A DNA stretch of 64,000 nucleotides from Lysobacteraceae bacterium (GTDB lineage: Bacteria > Pseudomonadota > Gammaproteobacteria > Xanthomonadales > Rhodanobacteraceae): contig SEHB01000010.1 in assembly GCA_004143945.1 (NCBI GenBank), forward strand, positions 1 through 64,000, read 5' to 3'. The notes beneath the pieces are model-generated. The model did not search any database. It was not told the DNA's origin and saw nothing but the letters and a program-made list of their open reading frames with translations. The translations under genes and the position numbers were made by a program. Each line of letters opens with the position of its first letter. Position 1 is the stretch's first letter. Shown in pieces: positions 8,561 to 16,504 of the stretch.

Positions 8561-8986
8561 ATGAAGAAGCGTGCATCAGCGGTATGGATCGGCAGCATCC
8601 GCGAAGGCCAGGGCACGATCTCGACCGAGACCGGCGTGCTGCGCGAGGCGCCGTACGGCTTCAAGTCGCGCTTCGAGGACGGCCCCGGCACCAATCCGGA
8701 GGAACTGATCGGCGCGGCGCACGCGGGCTGCTTCTCGATGGCGCTGTCCCTGATCCTCGGCAACGCGGGCCTCACCGCGGAGCGCATCGAAACCGCGGCC
8801 GAGATCACGCTCGAAAAGATCGGCGACGGCTTCCAGATCACCGCGAGTCATCTCACGGTCAATGCGAAGGTGCCGGGTACGGACGCGGAGAACTTCCTGA
8901 AGCTCGCGACGCAGGCGAAGGAAGGCTGCCCGGTATCGAAGCTGCTCAATGCGAAGATCACGATGGATGCGACGCTGGTCGGCTGA
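8561..8986 (+). CDS. osmC: OsmC family hydroperoxide reductase
   Basis: A 141-residue OsmC/Ohr-family protein. ATG 8561 is preferred over the in-frame ATG at 8549 because GGAGG lies five bases upstream of it. The two redox cysteines of the family are present: Cys57 in HAGCFSMAL and Cys123 in EGCPVSK. These reduce organic hydroperoxides through a dihydrolipoamide- or thiol-dependent cycle in the cytoplasm. The sequence GGLREAPYG-like N-terminal strand and the LTVNAKVPG segment fit OsmC proper rather than Ohr. It probably has its own promoter in the 67-base divergent gap shared with rluF. OsmC genes are usually stress-induced, but I see no specific operator. Confidence 0.9.
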   Translation: MKKRASAVWIGSIREGQGTISTETGVLREAPYGFKSRFEDGPGTNPEELIGAAHAGCFSMALSLILGNAGLTAERIETAAEITLEKIGDGFQITASHLTVNAKVPGTDAENFLKLATQAKEGCPVSKLLNAKITMDATLVG

Positions 8987-9025
8987 TCGATCAGGGTCGC
9001 GACCGTCGGCGCGGTGATCCGGAAC

Positions 9026-9104
9026 GTCGGGAGGGGCTTCAGTCGCAAGAGTTCGGGACTGAAGTCCCTCCCACGACGCTCGCGACTGAAGTCCCTTCCA
9101 CAAC
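9026..9104. repeat. Cluster of GGGACTTCAGTC-type interspersed repeats
   Basis: Three related short units lie in a row: GTCGGGAGGGGCTTCAGTCG at 9026-9045 (inverted orientation), CGGGACTGAAGTCCCTCCCA at 9054-9073, and GCGACTGAAGTCCCTTCCAC at 9082-9101. The core GGGACTGAAGTCCC is palindromic. The same sequence occurs in the other orientation near 48572, so this is a dispersed family rather than a local duplication. It separates the OsmC gene from the lipoprotein gene. Confidence 0.7.
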
Positions 9105-9178
9105 CGGACTGCAGTCCCGGCACGGGACTCGCAGGGATGCACGAAGCGCCACGCCGGTGTAGAACATGCGTTCGTGCC

Positions 9179-9643
9179 ATGACGAATGCGATCCCGATGC
9201 GTGCCCCGATGCTGCTGTCGATCCTGGTCCTGCTCGCGGCGTGCGGGTCGGTGCCCCGCGATGCCCCGACGCCCTCCCCGCCCGTTCCGCCCGCGGCCGC
9301 GGCACCTGCGTCGCTGCGCATCGAAGGCAACGCGTCGTATCGCGAGCGCATCGCGCTCGACGGCGCCCGGCTCGAGGTGATCGTGGTCGACGCCGCCGCG
9401 GCGGACGCCGGCAACCAGACCGATGCGAGCGTCGCGCGATTCCGTTTCGAGCGACTTGCGGGCCCGCCTTACCCGTTCGCAATCGAGCTCGATCGTGCGC
9501 GCGTGCGCGCCGACGCCCGTTTGAGCGTGCGCGCGTACCTCCGTGATGCCGAGGGGCGGCTCGCATTCATGACGCCGGCACGCGTGGCGATCATTGCCGG
9601 GCAGCCGCTCGAACTTCGGCTCGTGCGCGTCGCGTCCCAGTAG
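9179..9643 (+). CDS. YbaY-like lipoprotein
   Basis: A 154-residue protein with a lipoprotein signal: hydrophobic MLLSILVLLAAC with the lipidated cysteine at residue 22. After a proline/alanine-rich linker come about 110 residues of beta-strand pattern (SLRIEGNASYRERIALDGARLEVIV...). These resemble the YbaY / type III secretion pilotin-like family of small outer-membrane lipoproteins, whose function is not settled. The start is uncertain: ATG 9179 and ATG 9197 are both in frame and neither has a strong ribosome-binding site. The gene is flanked on both sides by interspersed repeats. Confidence 0.65.
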   Translation: MTNAIPMRAPMLLSILVLLAACGSVPRDAPTPSPPVPPAAAAPASLRIEGNASYRERIALDGARLEVIVVDAAAADAGNQTDASVARFRFERLAGPPYPFAIELDRARVRADARLSVRAYLRDAEGRLAFMTPARVAIIAGQPLELRLVRVASQ

Positions 9644-9664
9644 GCAAAACGGCAGCGAGAAAAT

Positions 9665-10200
9665 CCGTTCGCGCTGAGCGCAGCGCCCGAAGGGCGCGGA
9701 GTCGAAGCGGTCCGTTGGCGAGCCCAGCAACGTCTGGCCCTTCGACTTCGGCCTTCGGCCTGCGCTCAGGGCCAACGGACATTCGTAGCCGTTCGCGCTG
9801 AGCGCAGCGCCCGAAGGGCGCGGAGTCGAAGCGGCTCACTGGCGAGGCCGGCACCGTCTGGCCCTTCGACTCCGGCCCTTGGCCTGCGCTCAGGGTGAAC
9901 GGACATTTGTAGCCGTTCGCGCTGAGCGCAGCGCCTGCAGGGTGCGAAGTCGAAGCGTCCGCTGACGAGGGCAGCAACGTCTGGCCCTTCGACTCCGGCC
10001 TTCGGCCTGCGCTCAGGACGAACGGACATTCGTAGCCGTTCGCGCTGAGCGCAGCGCCCGAAGGGCGCGGAGTCGAAGCGGCTCGCTGGCGAGGCCGGCA
10101 CCGTCTGGCCCTTCGACTCCGGCCCTTGGCCTGCGCTCAGGGCGAACGGAAATATGCAACCGTTCGCGCCGGGCGCGGCAACCGCAGGGCGCGGAGTAGA
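9665..10200. repeat. Tandem array of a 124-bp inverted-repeat unit, about 4.4 copies
   Basis: Unit starts (CCGTTCGCG) are at 9665, 9789, 9913, 10036 and 10160, a spacing of 123-124 bases. Each unit has a left arm CCGTTCGCGCTGAGCGCAG, a small internal palindrome CGCCCGAAGGGCG, GGAGTCGAAG, about 30 bases of less conserved middle, and an inverted right arm (CCCTTCGACT...GCTCAGGG(C/T)GAACGG). The arms can pair over most of their length, so the element is a long imperfect hairpin. The fifth copy is diverged and lacks the right arm. The array fills the space between the lipoprotein gene and the convergent M28 peptidase gene, so no coding gene lies in 9644-10228. Confidence 0.85.
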
Positions 10201-10228
10201 AGCGCCGGCCGCGCTTCGCGCGTCCAGC

Positions 10229-11878
10229 CTACTTCCGCTCGGACGCGGTCTTCTCGCGGATCACGCGGAATTCCGAATCGGCGCCCCAGCCCGGCCAACG
10301 CGTCGAGTTCGCGAGATCCTTGCCGAGGCGGTAGAGCATTGGCAGGTCGTGCGCCATGCCCGCGAACGTCCACTCGGCACGCCACTCGTCGGCCGGCTGG
10401 TGGTAGCGCTTCTCGTTGTAGTCCTTGCCCTCGGCTTCGCCCGCGGCCTTGCCGCCTTCGACGAGGTCGTCGCCCGAGCCGTACGACAGCGCGGGCACGC
10501 CGCGCTTGGCGAACGGGAAATGATCGGAGCGGAAGAAATACCCGGCTTCCGGATGCTGGTCGGTCACGTAGCTCATGCCGGCCGCCTTGCCTTCCGCGAC
10601 CAGCGCATCGAGCAGGTCCGATTTCGCACTGCCCGAGGTCGAGAAGTTGCGCGCGACGCCGCCCGTGCCGAGCGCATCCATGTTGATCACGGCGACGGTC
10701 TTGCCGAGCGGATACAGCGGCTTGGAGGCGTAGTACTCCGAACCGAGCAGGCCCTTCTCTTCCGCCGTCACCGCCAGGAACACGACCGAGCGATCAGGCT
10801 TCGGTCCCTGCGCGAACGCGCGCCCGATCTCGATCAGCGCGGCGATGCCGGTCGCGTTGTCGACCGCGCCATTGTAGATCGTGTCGCCGTTCGCATCCGC
10901 CGCGCCGACGCCGAGATGATCCCAGTGGCCGCTGTAGATCACGGTCTCGTCGGGACGCTTCGCGCCTTCGACGCGACCGACGATGTTGCGCGAGGTGACG
11001 ACCTGGCTGTCGATGCGGTAGTCGGCCGCGAATGTCGCGCCCTTCAGTTCCACCGCCTTGAAGCCGCGCGCCTGCGCCTTCTTCTTGAGCGCGTCGTAGT
11101 CGAGCCCCGCGCGCTTGAACAGGTCGGCCGCGAAGTCGCGCTGGATCCAGCCTTCGATCGTCGGGTGCGCGCTGCGCGGATCGTCGCGCACGACGTCGAA
11201 CATGTCGTTCGTGTTGGAGTTCTTGACAGTGGCCCAGCCGTAGGAGGCCGGCGCGGTCTCGTGCACGACGAGCATGCCGAGCGCGCCCTGGCGCGCGGCT
11301 TCCTCGTACTTGTAGGTCCAGCGACCGTAGTAGGTCATCGCCTTGCCGCCGAACTCGCCCTGTCCGGTCTCGAAGTCCGGATCGTTGATCAGCGAGACCG
11401 CGATCTTGCCCTTGAGGTCGACGCCCTCGTAGTCGTTCCAGTTGCGCTCCGGCGCGTTGACGCCGTAGCCGACGAACACCAGTGGCACGTCCTTGACCGC
11501 GACCGACTTCGAGCCGTCGACCGCGGCGCGCACCGCGATCTGCTCGCCCTGCGTCAGCGGCTGCGAGGCGTCGCCGACCTTGATCGACAGCGTCGGCGTG
11601 CCGTCGATGCGCGCGCGCAGCAGCGGCACCGCCTGCGTCCACGTGCGCTTGCCGTCGACGAGGTCGCCACCCGGCTCGAGGCCCGCGGCCTTGAACTGGT
11701 CGCTGACCCAGGCGACGGTCTTGTCTTCGCCCGCGGTACCGGGGCCGCGGCCTTCGAACGCATCGGACGACAGGGTCTTCACGGCATCGGACAGGCGCCT
11801 GGCATCGAACGTCGGCGCCTCGAGCGCGGATACCGCAAGCGGCAGGCAAAGCGCGAGTGCGCTGGCAACGAGTTTCAT
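10229..11878 (-). CDS. M28 family metallopeptidase with PA domain
   Basis: A 549-residue exported aminopeptidase-like protein with a signal peptide ending VSA. A protease-associated insertion occupies roughly residues 120-260 (VFVGYGVNAPERNWNDYEGVDLKGKI). The catalytic domain follows, with a complete set of binuclear zinc ligands: His and Asp in SGHWDHLG, the bridging Asp in AVDNATG, the general-base and ligand glutamates in TAEEKGLLG, Asp in NMDALG, and the final His in RYHQPADEW. The family removes N-terminal amino acids from peptides in the periplasm or medium. No tag is present at the C-terminus (ends ASERK). It stands alone, with the 124-bp repeat array downstream. Confidence 0.92.
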   Translation of the reverse strand: MKLVASALALCLPLAVSALEAPTFDARRLSDAVKTLSSDAFEGRGPGTAGEDKTVAWVSDQFKAAGLEPGGDLVDGKRTWTQAVPLLRARIDGTPTLSIKVGDASQPLTQGEQIAVRAAVDGSKSVAVKDVPLVFVGYGVNAPERNWNDYEGVDLKGKIAVSLINDPDFETGQGEFGGKAMTYYGRWTYKYEEAARQGALGMLVVHETAPASYGWATVKNSNTNDMFDVVRDDPRSAHPTIEGWIQRDFAADLFKRAGLDYDALKKKAQARGFKAVELKGATFAADYRIDSQVVTSRNIVGRVEGAKRPDETVIYSGHWDHLGVGAADANGDTIYNGAVDNATGIAALIEIGRAFAQGPKPDRSVVFLAVTAEEKGLLGSEYYASKPLYPLGKTVAVINMDALGTGGVARNFSTSGSAKSDLLDALVAEGKAAGMSYVTDQHPEAGYFFRSDHFPFAKRGVPALSYGSGDDLVEGGKAAGEAEGKDYNEKRYHQPADEWRAEWTFAGMAHDLPMLYRLGKDLANSTRWPGWGADSEFRVIREKTASERK

Positions 11879-11961
11879 CGGTGGTCACCTCGGACGCGGG
11901 GAACCTTCCGATCCTAGTCAGCCGTTCGTGCCAATGCCACCCCCCGCGGGGGCGACCTGTG

Positions 11962-12144
11962 TCACTTGACGTCGGGATCGAGCTCCGGATGGCGCCCGCG
12001 CCAGCGCGCGAACGCGAGCGCATGCCGCTCGAGTGCCTCTTCATGCACATCGAACACGCACCGCACGCATCCTCCCCCGCAGCAATCGCCGGGATCCGGT
12101 GGTTCGGGCGGGACCGGCGGTGGATCGTCGCAGGGCAGGCCCAT
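11962..12144 (-). CDS. Oxidoreductase-like domain small protein
   Basis: A 60-residue protein matching the small 'oxidoreductase-like' family: a proline-rich start followed by GDCCGGGCVRCVFDVHEE, with four cysteines in a CC-x3-C-x2-C pattern that probably binds metal. The family's function is unknown. Its ATG lies two bases beyond the stop codon of trxC, so translation is probably coupled to it. Being coexpressed with a thioredoxin hints at a redox role for the cysteines, but that is inference. Confidence 0.8.
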   Translation of the reverse strand: MGLPCDDPPPVPPEPPDPGDCCGGGCVRCVFDVHEEALERHALAFARWRGRHPELDPDVK

Positions 12145-12146
12145 GG

Positions 12147-12593
12147 TCAGGCGGGCGGCACGTGCAGGCGGACCCACTGCACGATCTGCGCGCTGCCGAC
12201 CGCACCGGCCTGGCGCGCGATTTCCTGGCCGCCTGCGAACAGCACGAGGGTCGGGATGCTGCGGATGCCGAAGCGCGAGCCGAGCGCGGGTTCGGCTTCG
12301 GTATCGACCTTCGCGAGTCGCACGGCCGGTTCGAGCAGGCGCGCGGCGGCCTCGAACTGCGGCGCCATCTGCAGGCAGGGGCCGCACCACGGCGCCCAGA
12401 AATCGACCAGCAGCGGCAGGCGGTCCGCGCCGACGTGGCGATCGAATCCGTCGGCGCCGAGCGCGAACGGATGGCCCTCGAACAAGGCGTGGCGGCAGCG
12501 CCCGCAGACCGGCGCGTCGCGAAGGCGCGTACGCGCGATGCGATTGACCGCGCTGCAGCGCGTGCACGGAGCCAGCAGCATGGATTCACCCAT
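12147..12593 (-). CDS. trxC: Thioredoxin 2 (zinc-containing TrxC)
   Basis: A 148-residue cytoplasmic thioredoxin of the TrxC type. Two CxxC pairs near the N-terminus (Cys10/13 and Cys30/33) form the zinc site that distinguishes Trx2 from Trx1. The thioredoxin fold carries the active site WCGPC with redox cysteines 70 and 73 and the cis-proline in SIPTLVLF. It reduces protein disulfides and helps in oxidative stress. I start at ATG 12593, with TGAGGG six bases upstream, rather than the preceding GTG. It is the middle gene of a three-gene operon with a DUF6164 gene upstream (gap nine bases) and the small cysteine protein downstream. Confidence 0.93.
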   Translation of the reverse strand: MGESMLLAPCTRCSAVNRIARTRLRDAPVCGRCRHALFEGHPFALGADGFDRHVGADRLPLLVDFWAPWCGPCLQMAPQFEAAARLLEPAVRLAKVDTEAEPALGSRFGIRSIPTLVLFAGGQEIARQAGAVGSAQIVQWVRLHVPPA

Positions 12594-12602
12594 CACGAGC
12601 CC

Positions 12603-12968
12603 TCACTGCGCGAGCAGGTAGACCGGAAGTGCAAGCAGCGCGGCGACGAACGCGGTCGCGAGCACGGCGGCGACGAGCCGCAACGGATGCTCGCGCATCG
12701 TCGCGATCCAGCCCGGCGCCGTGCCGTCGCGGCGTGCCTCGTTCCGTGCGGCACGCGCACGCAGCACGCGCTGGCGCTGGTACTCGTCGAGCAGCGCGAG
12801 TGCCGCCGCCGCACGCGCCTCGTCCGCGAGCCAGATCGCGCCACCCGACACGCCCCAGCGGCTCGGCGGCGTCTCGTACCACTCGATGCCGTTCGCATCG
12901 AGCAGCGTGCGCACGTCGTCGGACTCGTCGTCCGGCACGTGGCGCAGGTTGAGCAGCAAGGTGGCCAT
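12603..12968 (-). CDS. DUF6164 family membrane protein
   Basis: A 121-residue protein of the uncharacterised DUF6164 family. The first 70 residues are soluble (LLLNLRHVPDDESDDV then EWYETPPSRWGVSGGAIW), resembling the fold used by small signal-transducing or binding domains. A single membrane helix (about residues 100-119) closes the C-terminus, so it is probably an inner-membrane tail-anchored protein. It heads the operon with trxC and the oxidoreductase-like small protein and is divergent from the exonuclease gene. The function is unknown; the neighbours suggest a link to redox or envelope homeostasis. Confidence 0.75.
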   Translation of the reverse strand: MATLLLNLRHVPDDESDDVRTLLDANGIEWYETPPSRWGVSGGAIWLADEARAAAALALLDEYQRQRVLRARAARNEARRDGTAPGWIATMREHPLRLVAAVLATAFVAALLALPVYLLAQ

Positions 12969-13059
12969 GTGCGCATGATAGCGGGGGTGCATGCATCGCG
13001 CCGGAACGGGCGATCCGCGCGGCGTGTTAACGTGCGCGAAGTCCAGCCCGGAGTCGTGC

Positions 13060-14436
13060 ATGCGCGTCCATTTCCACGGTGGTGCGGGTGGCGAGGTCAC
13101 GGGTTCGTGCCATCTGGTCGAATGCGCGGCACGTCGCGTGCTGCTCGACTGCGGCATGATCCAGGGCGGTCGCGAAGCCGAGGCGCGCAACCTCGAGCCG
13201 TTCGGCTTCGACCCGTCGACGATCGACGCGCTCGTGCTGAGCCACGCGCACATCGACCACATCGGGCGCGTGCCGCTGCTGGCCAGGCTCGGATACAAGG
13301 GCCCGATCCACGCGCATGCGGCGACCTGCGACCTGCTGCCGGTGATGCTGCTCGACGCGGCGTCGCTCGCCGAACGCAAGGCCGAGATCCACAATCGCGA
13401 TCGCGCGCGACGCGAACCCGAGGTCGAACCGATCTACACGCGCGAGGATGTCGAAGCAGTGCTGCCGCGGCGGCGCCCGCTGCGTTACCACGAGCGCCGC
13501 GAAATCCTGCCCGGCGTCACGCTGCGACTGCTCGATGCCGGCCACATCCTCGGCTCGTGCATCGTCGAACTCGAGGCGGACGGCAAGACCCTGGTGTTCT
13601 CGGGCGACCTCGGCATGCGCGGCACGCCGATCCTGCACGATCCGGAGCCGCCACCCGCGGCCGACCTGCTGCTGCTCGAATCGACCTATGGCGACCGCAA
13701 CCACCGCGAACGCCTCGCGACCGTCGCCGAACTCGGCGAGATCTTCGCGCAGGCGCAGGCCGATGGCGGCAACGTGATCGTCCCGGCGTTCGCGGTCGGC
13801 CGCAGCCAGGAACTGCTGTACTGGCTCGCGCAGAACTTCGAACGCTGGGGGCTCGCGCGCTGGCGCATCTTCCTCGACAGCCCGATGGCGGCCAAGGTCA
13901 CCGCGGTCTACGACGCGCACGAGGACCTGTTCGACGATGCCGCAGCCAAGGTCTGGCGCGGACGCATCAAGCCGTTCGCACTGCCGAACCTTCACATCGC
14001 CGAGAGCGTCGAGGACAGCAAGGCGATCAACCGCATCCGAGGCGGCGCGATCATCATCGCGGGATCGGGCATGGCCAACGGCGGACGCGTGCGCCACCAC
14101 CTGCACGCCAATCTCGCGGACCGACGCAGCCACGTCGTGTTCGTCGGTTACCAGGCCGAAGGCACGTTCGGCCGGCTGCTCGTCGACGGCGTCCGTCGCG
14201 TGCGCCTGTTCGGCGACGAGATCGGCGTGCAGGCGCGCATCCACACCGTCGGCGGCCTCTCCGCGCACGCCGACCAGCGCGGCCTGCTCGACTGGTACGC
14301 CTCCGGGCCCGCGCGCCCTCCGGTCGTGCTCGTGCATGGCGAACAGCGCGCGCGCGTGGCGCTGGCCGCCGAACTGCGCCGCCGCCACGACATCGACCCG
14401 GCGCTGTCCGAACCCGGCGCCGCGATCGACATCTGA
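13060..14436 (+). CDS. MBL-fold beta-CASP ribonuclease/exonuclease
   Basis: A 458-residue protein of the metallo-beta-lactamase/beta-CASP/RMMBL superfamily of RNA-processing enzymes (the CPSF73/YSH1-like branch). ATG 13060 has GGAG six bases upstream. Motifs in order are the zinc-binding SHAHIDHIG, LDAGHILGS, SGDLG, the beta-CASP entry motif ESTYGDR, and the C-terminal RMMBL segment with VGYQAEGTFGR and SAHADQ. All metal ligands appear intact, so an active metal-dependent nuclease in the cytoplasm is expected. Targets are not known for the proteobacterial members. It is a single-gene unit facing the DUF3297-YCII operon. Confidence 0.9.
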   Translation: MRVHFHGGAGGEVTGSCHLVECAARRVLLDCGMIQGGREAEARNLEPFGFDPSTIDALVLSHAHIDHIGRVPLLARLGYKGPIHAHAATCDLLPVMLLDAASLAERKAEIHNRDRARREPEVEPIYTREDVEAVLPRRRPLRYHERREILPGVTLRLLDAGHILGSCIVELEADGKTLVFSGDLGMRGTPILHDPEPPPAADLLLLESTYGDRNHRERLATVAELGEIFAQAQADGGNVIVPAFAVGRSQELLYWLAQNFERWGLARWRIFLDSPMAAKVTAVYDAHEDLFDDAAAKVWRGRIKPFALPNLHIAESVEDSKAINRIRGGAIIIAGSGMANGGRVRHHLHANLADRRSHVVFVGYQAEGTFGRLLVDGVRRVRLFGDEIGVQARIHTVGGLSAHADQRGLLDWYASGPARPPVVLVHGEQRARVALAAELRRRHDIDPALSEPGAAIDI

Positions 14437-14544
14437 CGCGCCGCGCGCCTGCCCCGTTGCGGGAGAAGTGGCCACGCAGCCGCAGGACAGCGCGTCGGCG
14501 ATGCCGATCGTGTCGTCAGCGCCCCGAACGCACGCAAGCGCGCA

Positions 14545-14931
14545 TCATTTCGCGGCCGCCACGCCGACGCGCCGCCGCACGGCATCGACGTCACGGATCG
14601 GTCGGACCTCGATGCAGCCCGTCGTCGCCCACGGAAATTCGGCCGCGATGCGCACCGCCTCGTCGATGTCGGCGGCTTCGATGATGTTGTAGCCGCCGAG
14701 GATCTCCTTGGTCTCCGCGAACGGGCCATCCACGACGCTGGTGCGGCCGGAGCGGATGCGCACGGACTTCGCGCTCGCCGCGGGCTCGAGCTGCTGGTAG
14801 CCGAGCAGGGTGCCCTGCTCCGCGAGCTCGTCGGCATGCACGAGGCAGTCGTGCATCATCGAATCGAAGCGCCCTTCGGGCAGCGCGTCGAGCGCGGCCT
14901 CCTCGTTGTAGACGAGCAGCAGGAACTTCAT
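14545..14931 (-). CDS. YCII-related (DGPF domain) protein
   Basis: A 128-residue protein of the YCII-related family, with the signature DGPFAETKEILGGYNIIEA. The fold is a ferredoxin-like dimeric alpha-beta barrel. Members are often encoded beside ECF sigma factors, but none is here. No enzymatic activity is established for this branch. Its ATG overlaps the stop codon of the upstream DUF3297 gene by the ATGA arrangement, so the two are translationally coupled. Confidence 0.85.
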   Translation of the reverse strand: MKFLLLVYNEEAALDALPEGRFDSMMHDCLVHADELAEQGTLLGYQQLEPAASAKSVRIRSGRTSVVDGPFAETKEILGGYNIIEAADIDEAVRIAAEFPWATTGCIEVRPIRDVDAVRRRVGVAAAK

Positions 14932-15179
14932 GGCGCCTCCGGCAGGTCGCGGTAGTAGGGCTCCACCGTGCCACTGAGCTTGAGCGTGATCGGATCGCCG
15001 CGGCGATCGCGCGCACGACCCGCGGCGACGCGGATCCAACCCTCGCTCACGCTGTACTCCTCCACGTTGGTCCGTTCCTGGCCATTGAAGCGGATGCCGA
15101 CACCGCGTGCGAGCGCAGCTTCGTCGTAGTGCGCGCTGCGCGGATTCACCGAGAGCCGGTCGGGAGGTGCGTCGCTCAT
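14928..15179 (-). CDS. DUF3297 family protein
   Basis: An 83-residue protein matching DUF3297 over its whole length: it begins MSDAPPDRLSVNPRSAHYD and has the conserved GIRFNGQERTNVEEY and SEGWIRVAAG stretches. The family is confined largely to proteobacteria and its function is unknown. Its stop overlaps the start of the YCII-related gene by four bases. It is divergent from the M23 peptidase gene, with 116 bases between the start codons. Confidence 0.9.
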   Translation of the reverse strand: MSDAPPDRLSVNPRSAHYDEAALARGVGIRFNGQERTNVEEYSVSEGWIRVAAGRARDRRGDPITLKLSGTVEPYYRDLPEAP

Positions 15180-15295
15180 CGTTCGTTCGCCATTCGGGTG
15201 GCCGGGCCACGTCGGTCGTCGAGGATACAGCAGGCCGTCGTGATCGCGCGTGCACGGGATGCTATGGTCGCGTGCCCGCAACCGGAGCTTCCACG

Positions 15296-16444
15296 ATGCG
15301 CCTGCCGCCGACGTCCGCGTTGCTCGCGCTGATGCTCGCGATGCCGATGGCCGCAGCGCGGGACCTGCGCTCGACGCTGGACCTGCGCGTGTCCGAGGCC
15401 CCGCATCTCGCGCGGATCGGCCCGGCGCGCGCGCTGCGTTACGAACTCCAGCTCGTGAATCTCGCCGAGGCGCCGATCACGATCGATGCGATCGAGGTGC
15501 TGGACGCGGGCCGGACGTCGACACTCCTCGCGCGCTGGCAAGGCGACCGCGTCGCCGACCGCATCATGCTGTCGGCCACGACGCGCGATGCGACGCCGAC
15601 GCGCACGCTGCCCCCGGGCAGACATGCGCTCGCCTACCTCGATCTCGAGCTTGCGCCGCGCGTGTCCACGCCTCGACGGGTCGAGCACCGACTGTCCCTG
15701 CGCATCGACGGACGAACGGTCGAGTTGCGCGGAGGCGCCGCGCCGGTCGAGACGCGCGCGCGCACCGCACTCGGCGCGCCCGTGCGCGGCGGGCCCTGGA
15801 TCGCGATCCACCTGCCCGAAGCGCCGCGTGGCCACCGCCGCGTGGCGTTTGCGCTCGATGGCGCGCTGCGCATTCCCGCGCGCTTCGCGATCGACTGGGT
15901 GAAGCTCGACGACGACGGCCACGCCGCGCGAGGCGACGACCGCCTCGTCGGGAACTGGTACGGGCATGGCGCGGACGTGCTCGCAGTCGCCGATGCGCGC
16001 ATCGTGGCCACGCGCGACGACATGCGCGAAGCCCTCAGCGTCGAGCCCGTGCGCAACCCGCTCGCGAATGCGAGCGGCAATTTCGTCACGTTGGATCTCG
16101 GCGATGGCCGCCACTTCCACTACGAGCACCTGCTGCCCGGCAGCGTGCGCGTGCGCGCGGGCGATCGCGTGCGCCGCGGCGAGGTGATCGCCCGACTCGG
16201 CAATACCGGCGACACGACCGGGCCGCACCTGCACACGCACGCGAGTGATGGCGCGCGCCCGCTCGACGGTGAGGGCATGCCGTTCGAGATCGAACGCTAC
16301 GAACGTCTCGGCGGCTACGATTCGATCGCGGACTTCGGCGCCGGCCAACGCTGGAAACCCGCGTCGGCGACGCCGCGCATCGAGCGCGCGCGCATGCCCG
16401 AGCCGAACAGCGTGATCCGCTTCGATCCGGCGCAGCGCGACTGA
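15296..16444 (+). CDS. M23 family (LytM-like) peptidase, secreted
   Basis: A 382-residue exported protein with a signal peptide (ends AAA) and CCGGAG eight bases before its ATG. About 200 residues of beta-rich N-terminal region precede a LytM domain: RFAIDWVKL, NWYGHGADVLAVAD, HYEHLLPGSV and GNTGDTTGPHLHTH. The last two hold the usual His and HxH elements. The usual first histidine is replaced by arginine in RFAID while the aspartate remains; I recall other M23 proteins with this substitution, so zinc binding may be modified rather than lost. The family cuts peptidoglycan cross-bridges, or helps regulate amidases when inactive. Convergent with the diguanylate cyclase gene. Confidence 0.85.
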   Translation: MRLPPTSALLALMLAMPMAAARDLRSTLDLRVSEAPHLARIGPARALRYELQLVNLAEAPITIDAIEVLDAGRTSTLLARWQGDRVADRIMLSATTRDATPTRTLPPGRHALAYLDLELAPRVSTPRRVEHRLSLRIDGRTVELRGGAAPVETRARTALGAPVRGGPWIAIHLPEAPRGHRRVAFALDGALRIPARFAIDWVKLDDDGHAARGDDRLVGNWYGHGADVLAVADARIVATRDDMREALSVEPVRNPLANASGNFVTLDLGDGRHFHYEHLLPGSVRVRAGDRVRRGEVIARLGNTGDTTGPHLHTHASDGARPLDGEGMPFEIERYERLGGYDSIADFGAGQRWKPASATPRIERARMPEPNSVIRFDPAQRD

Positions 16445-16504
16445 GCGGCGCGAGCGCGCGCTTGCGCAGGTCCCGGCGCGGCCGGACCACGCGGCCGGCG
16501 CCGA

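Noticed and set aside
9665-10200. CRISPR array or a gene with repeats
   Set aside because: The units are continuous 124-bp hairpins without spacers, and the open frames across them code only for low-complexity shadow sequence.
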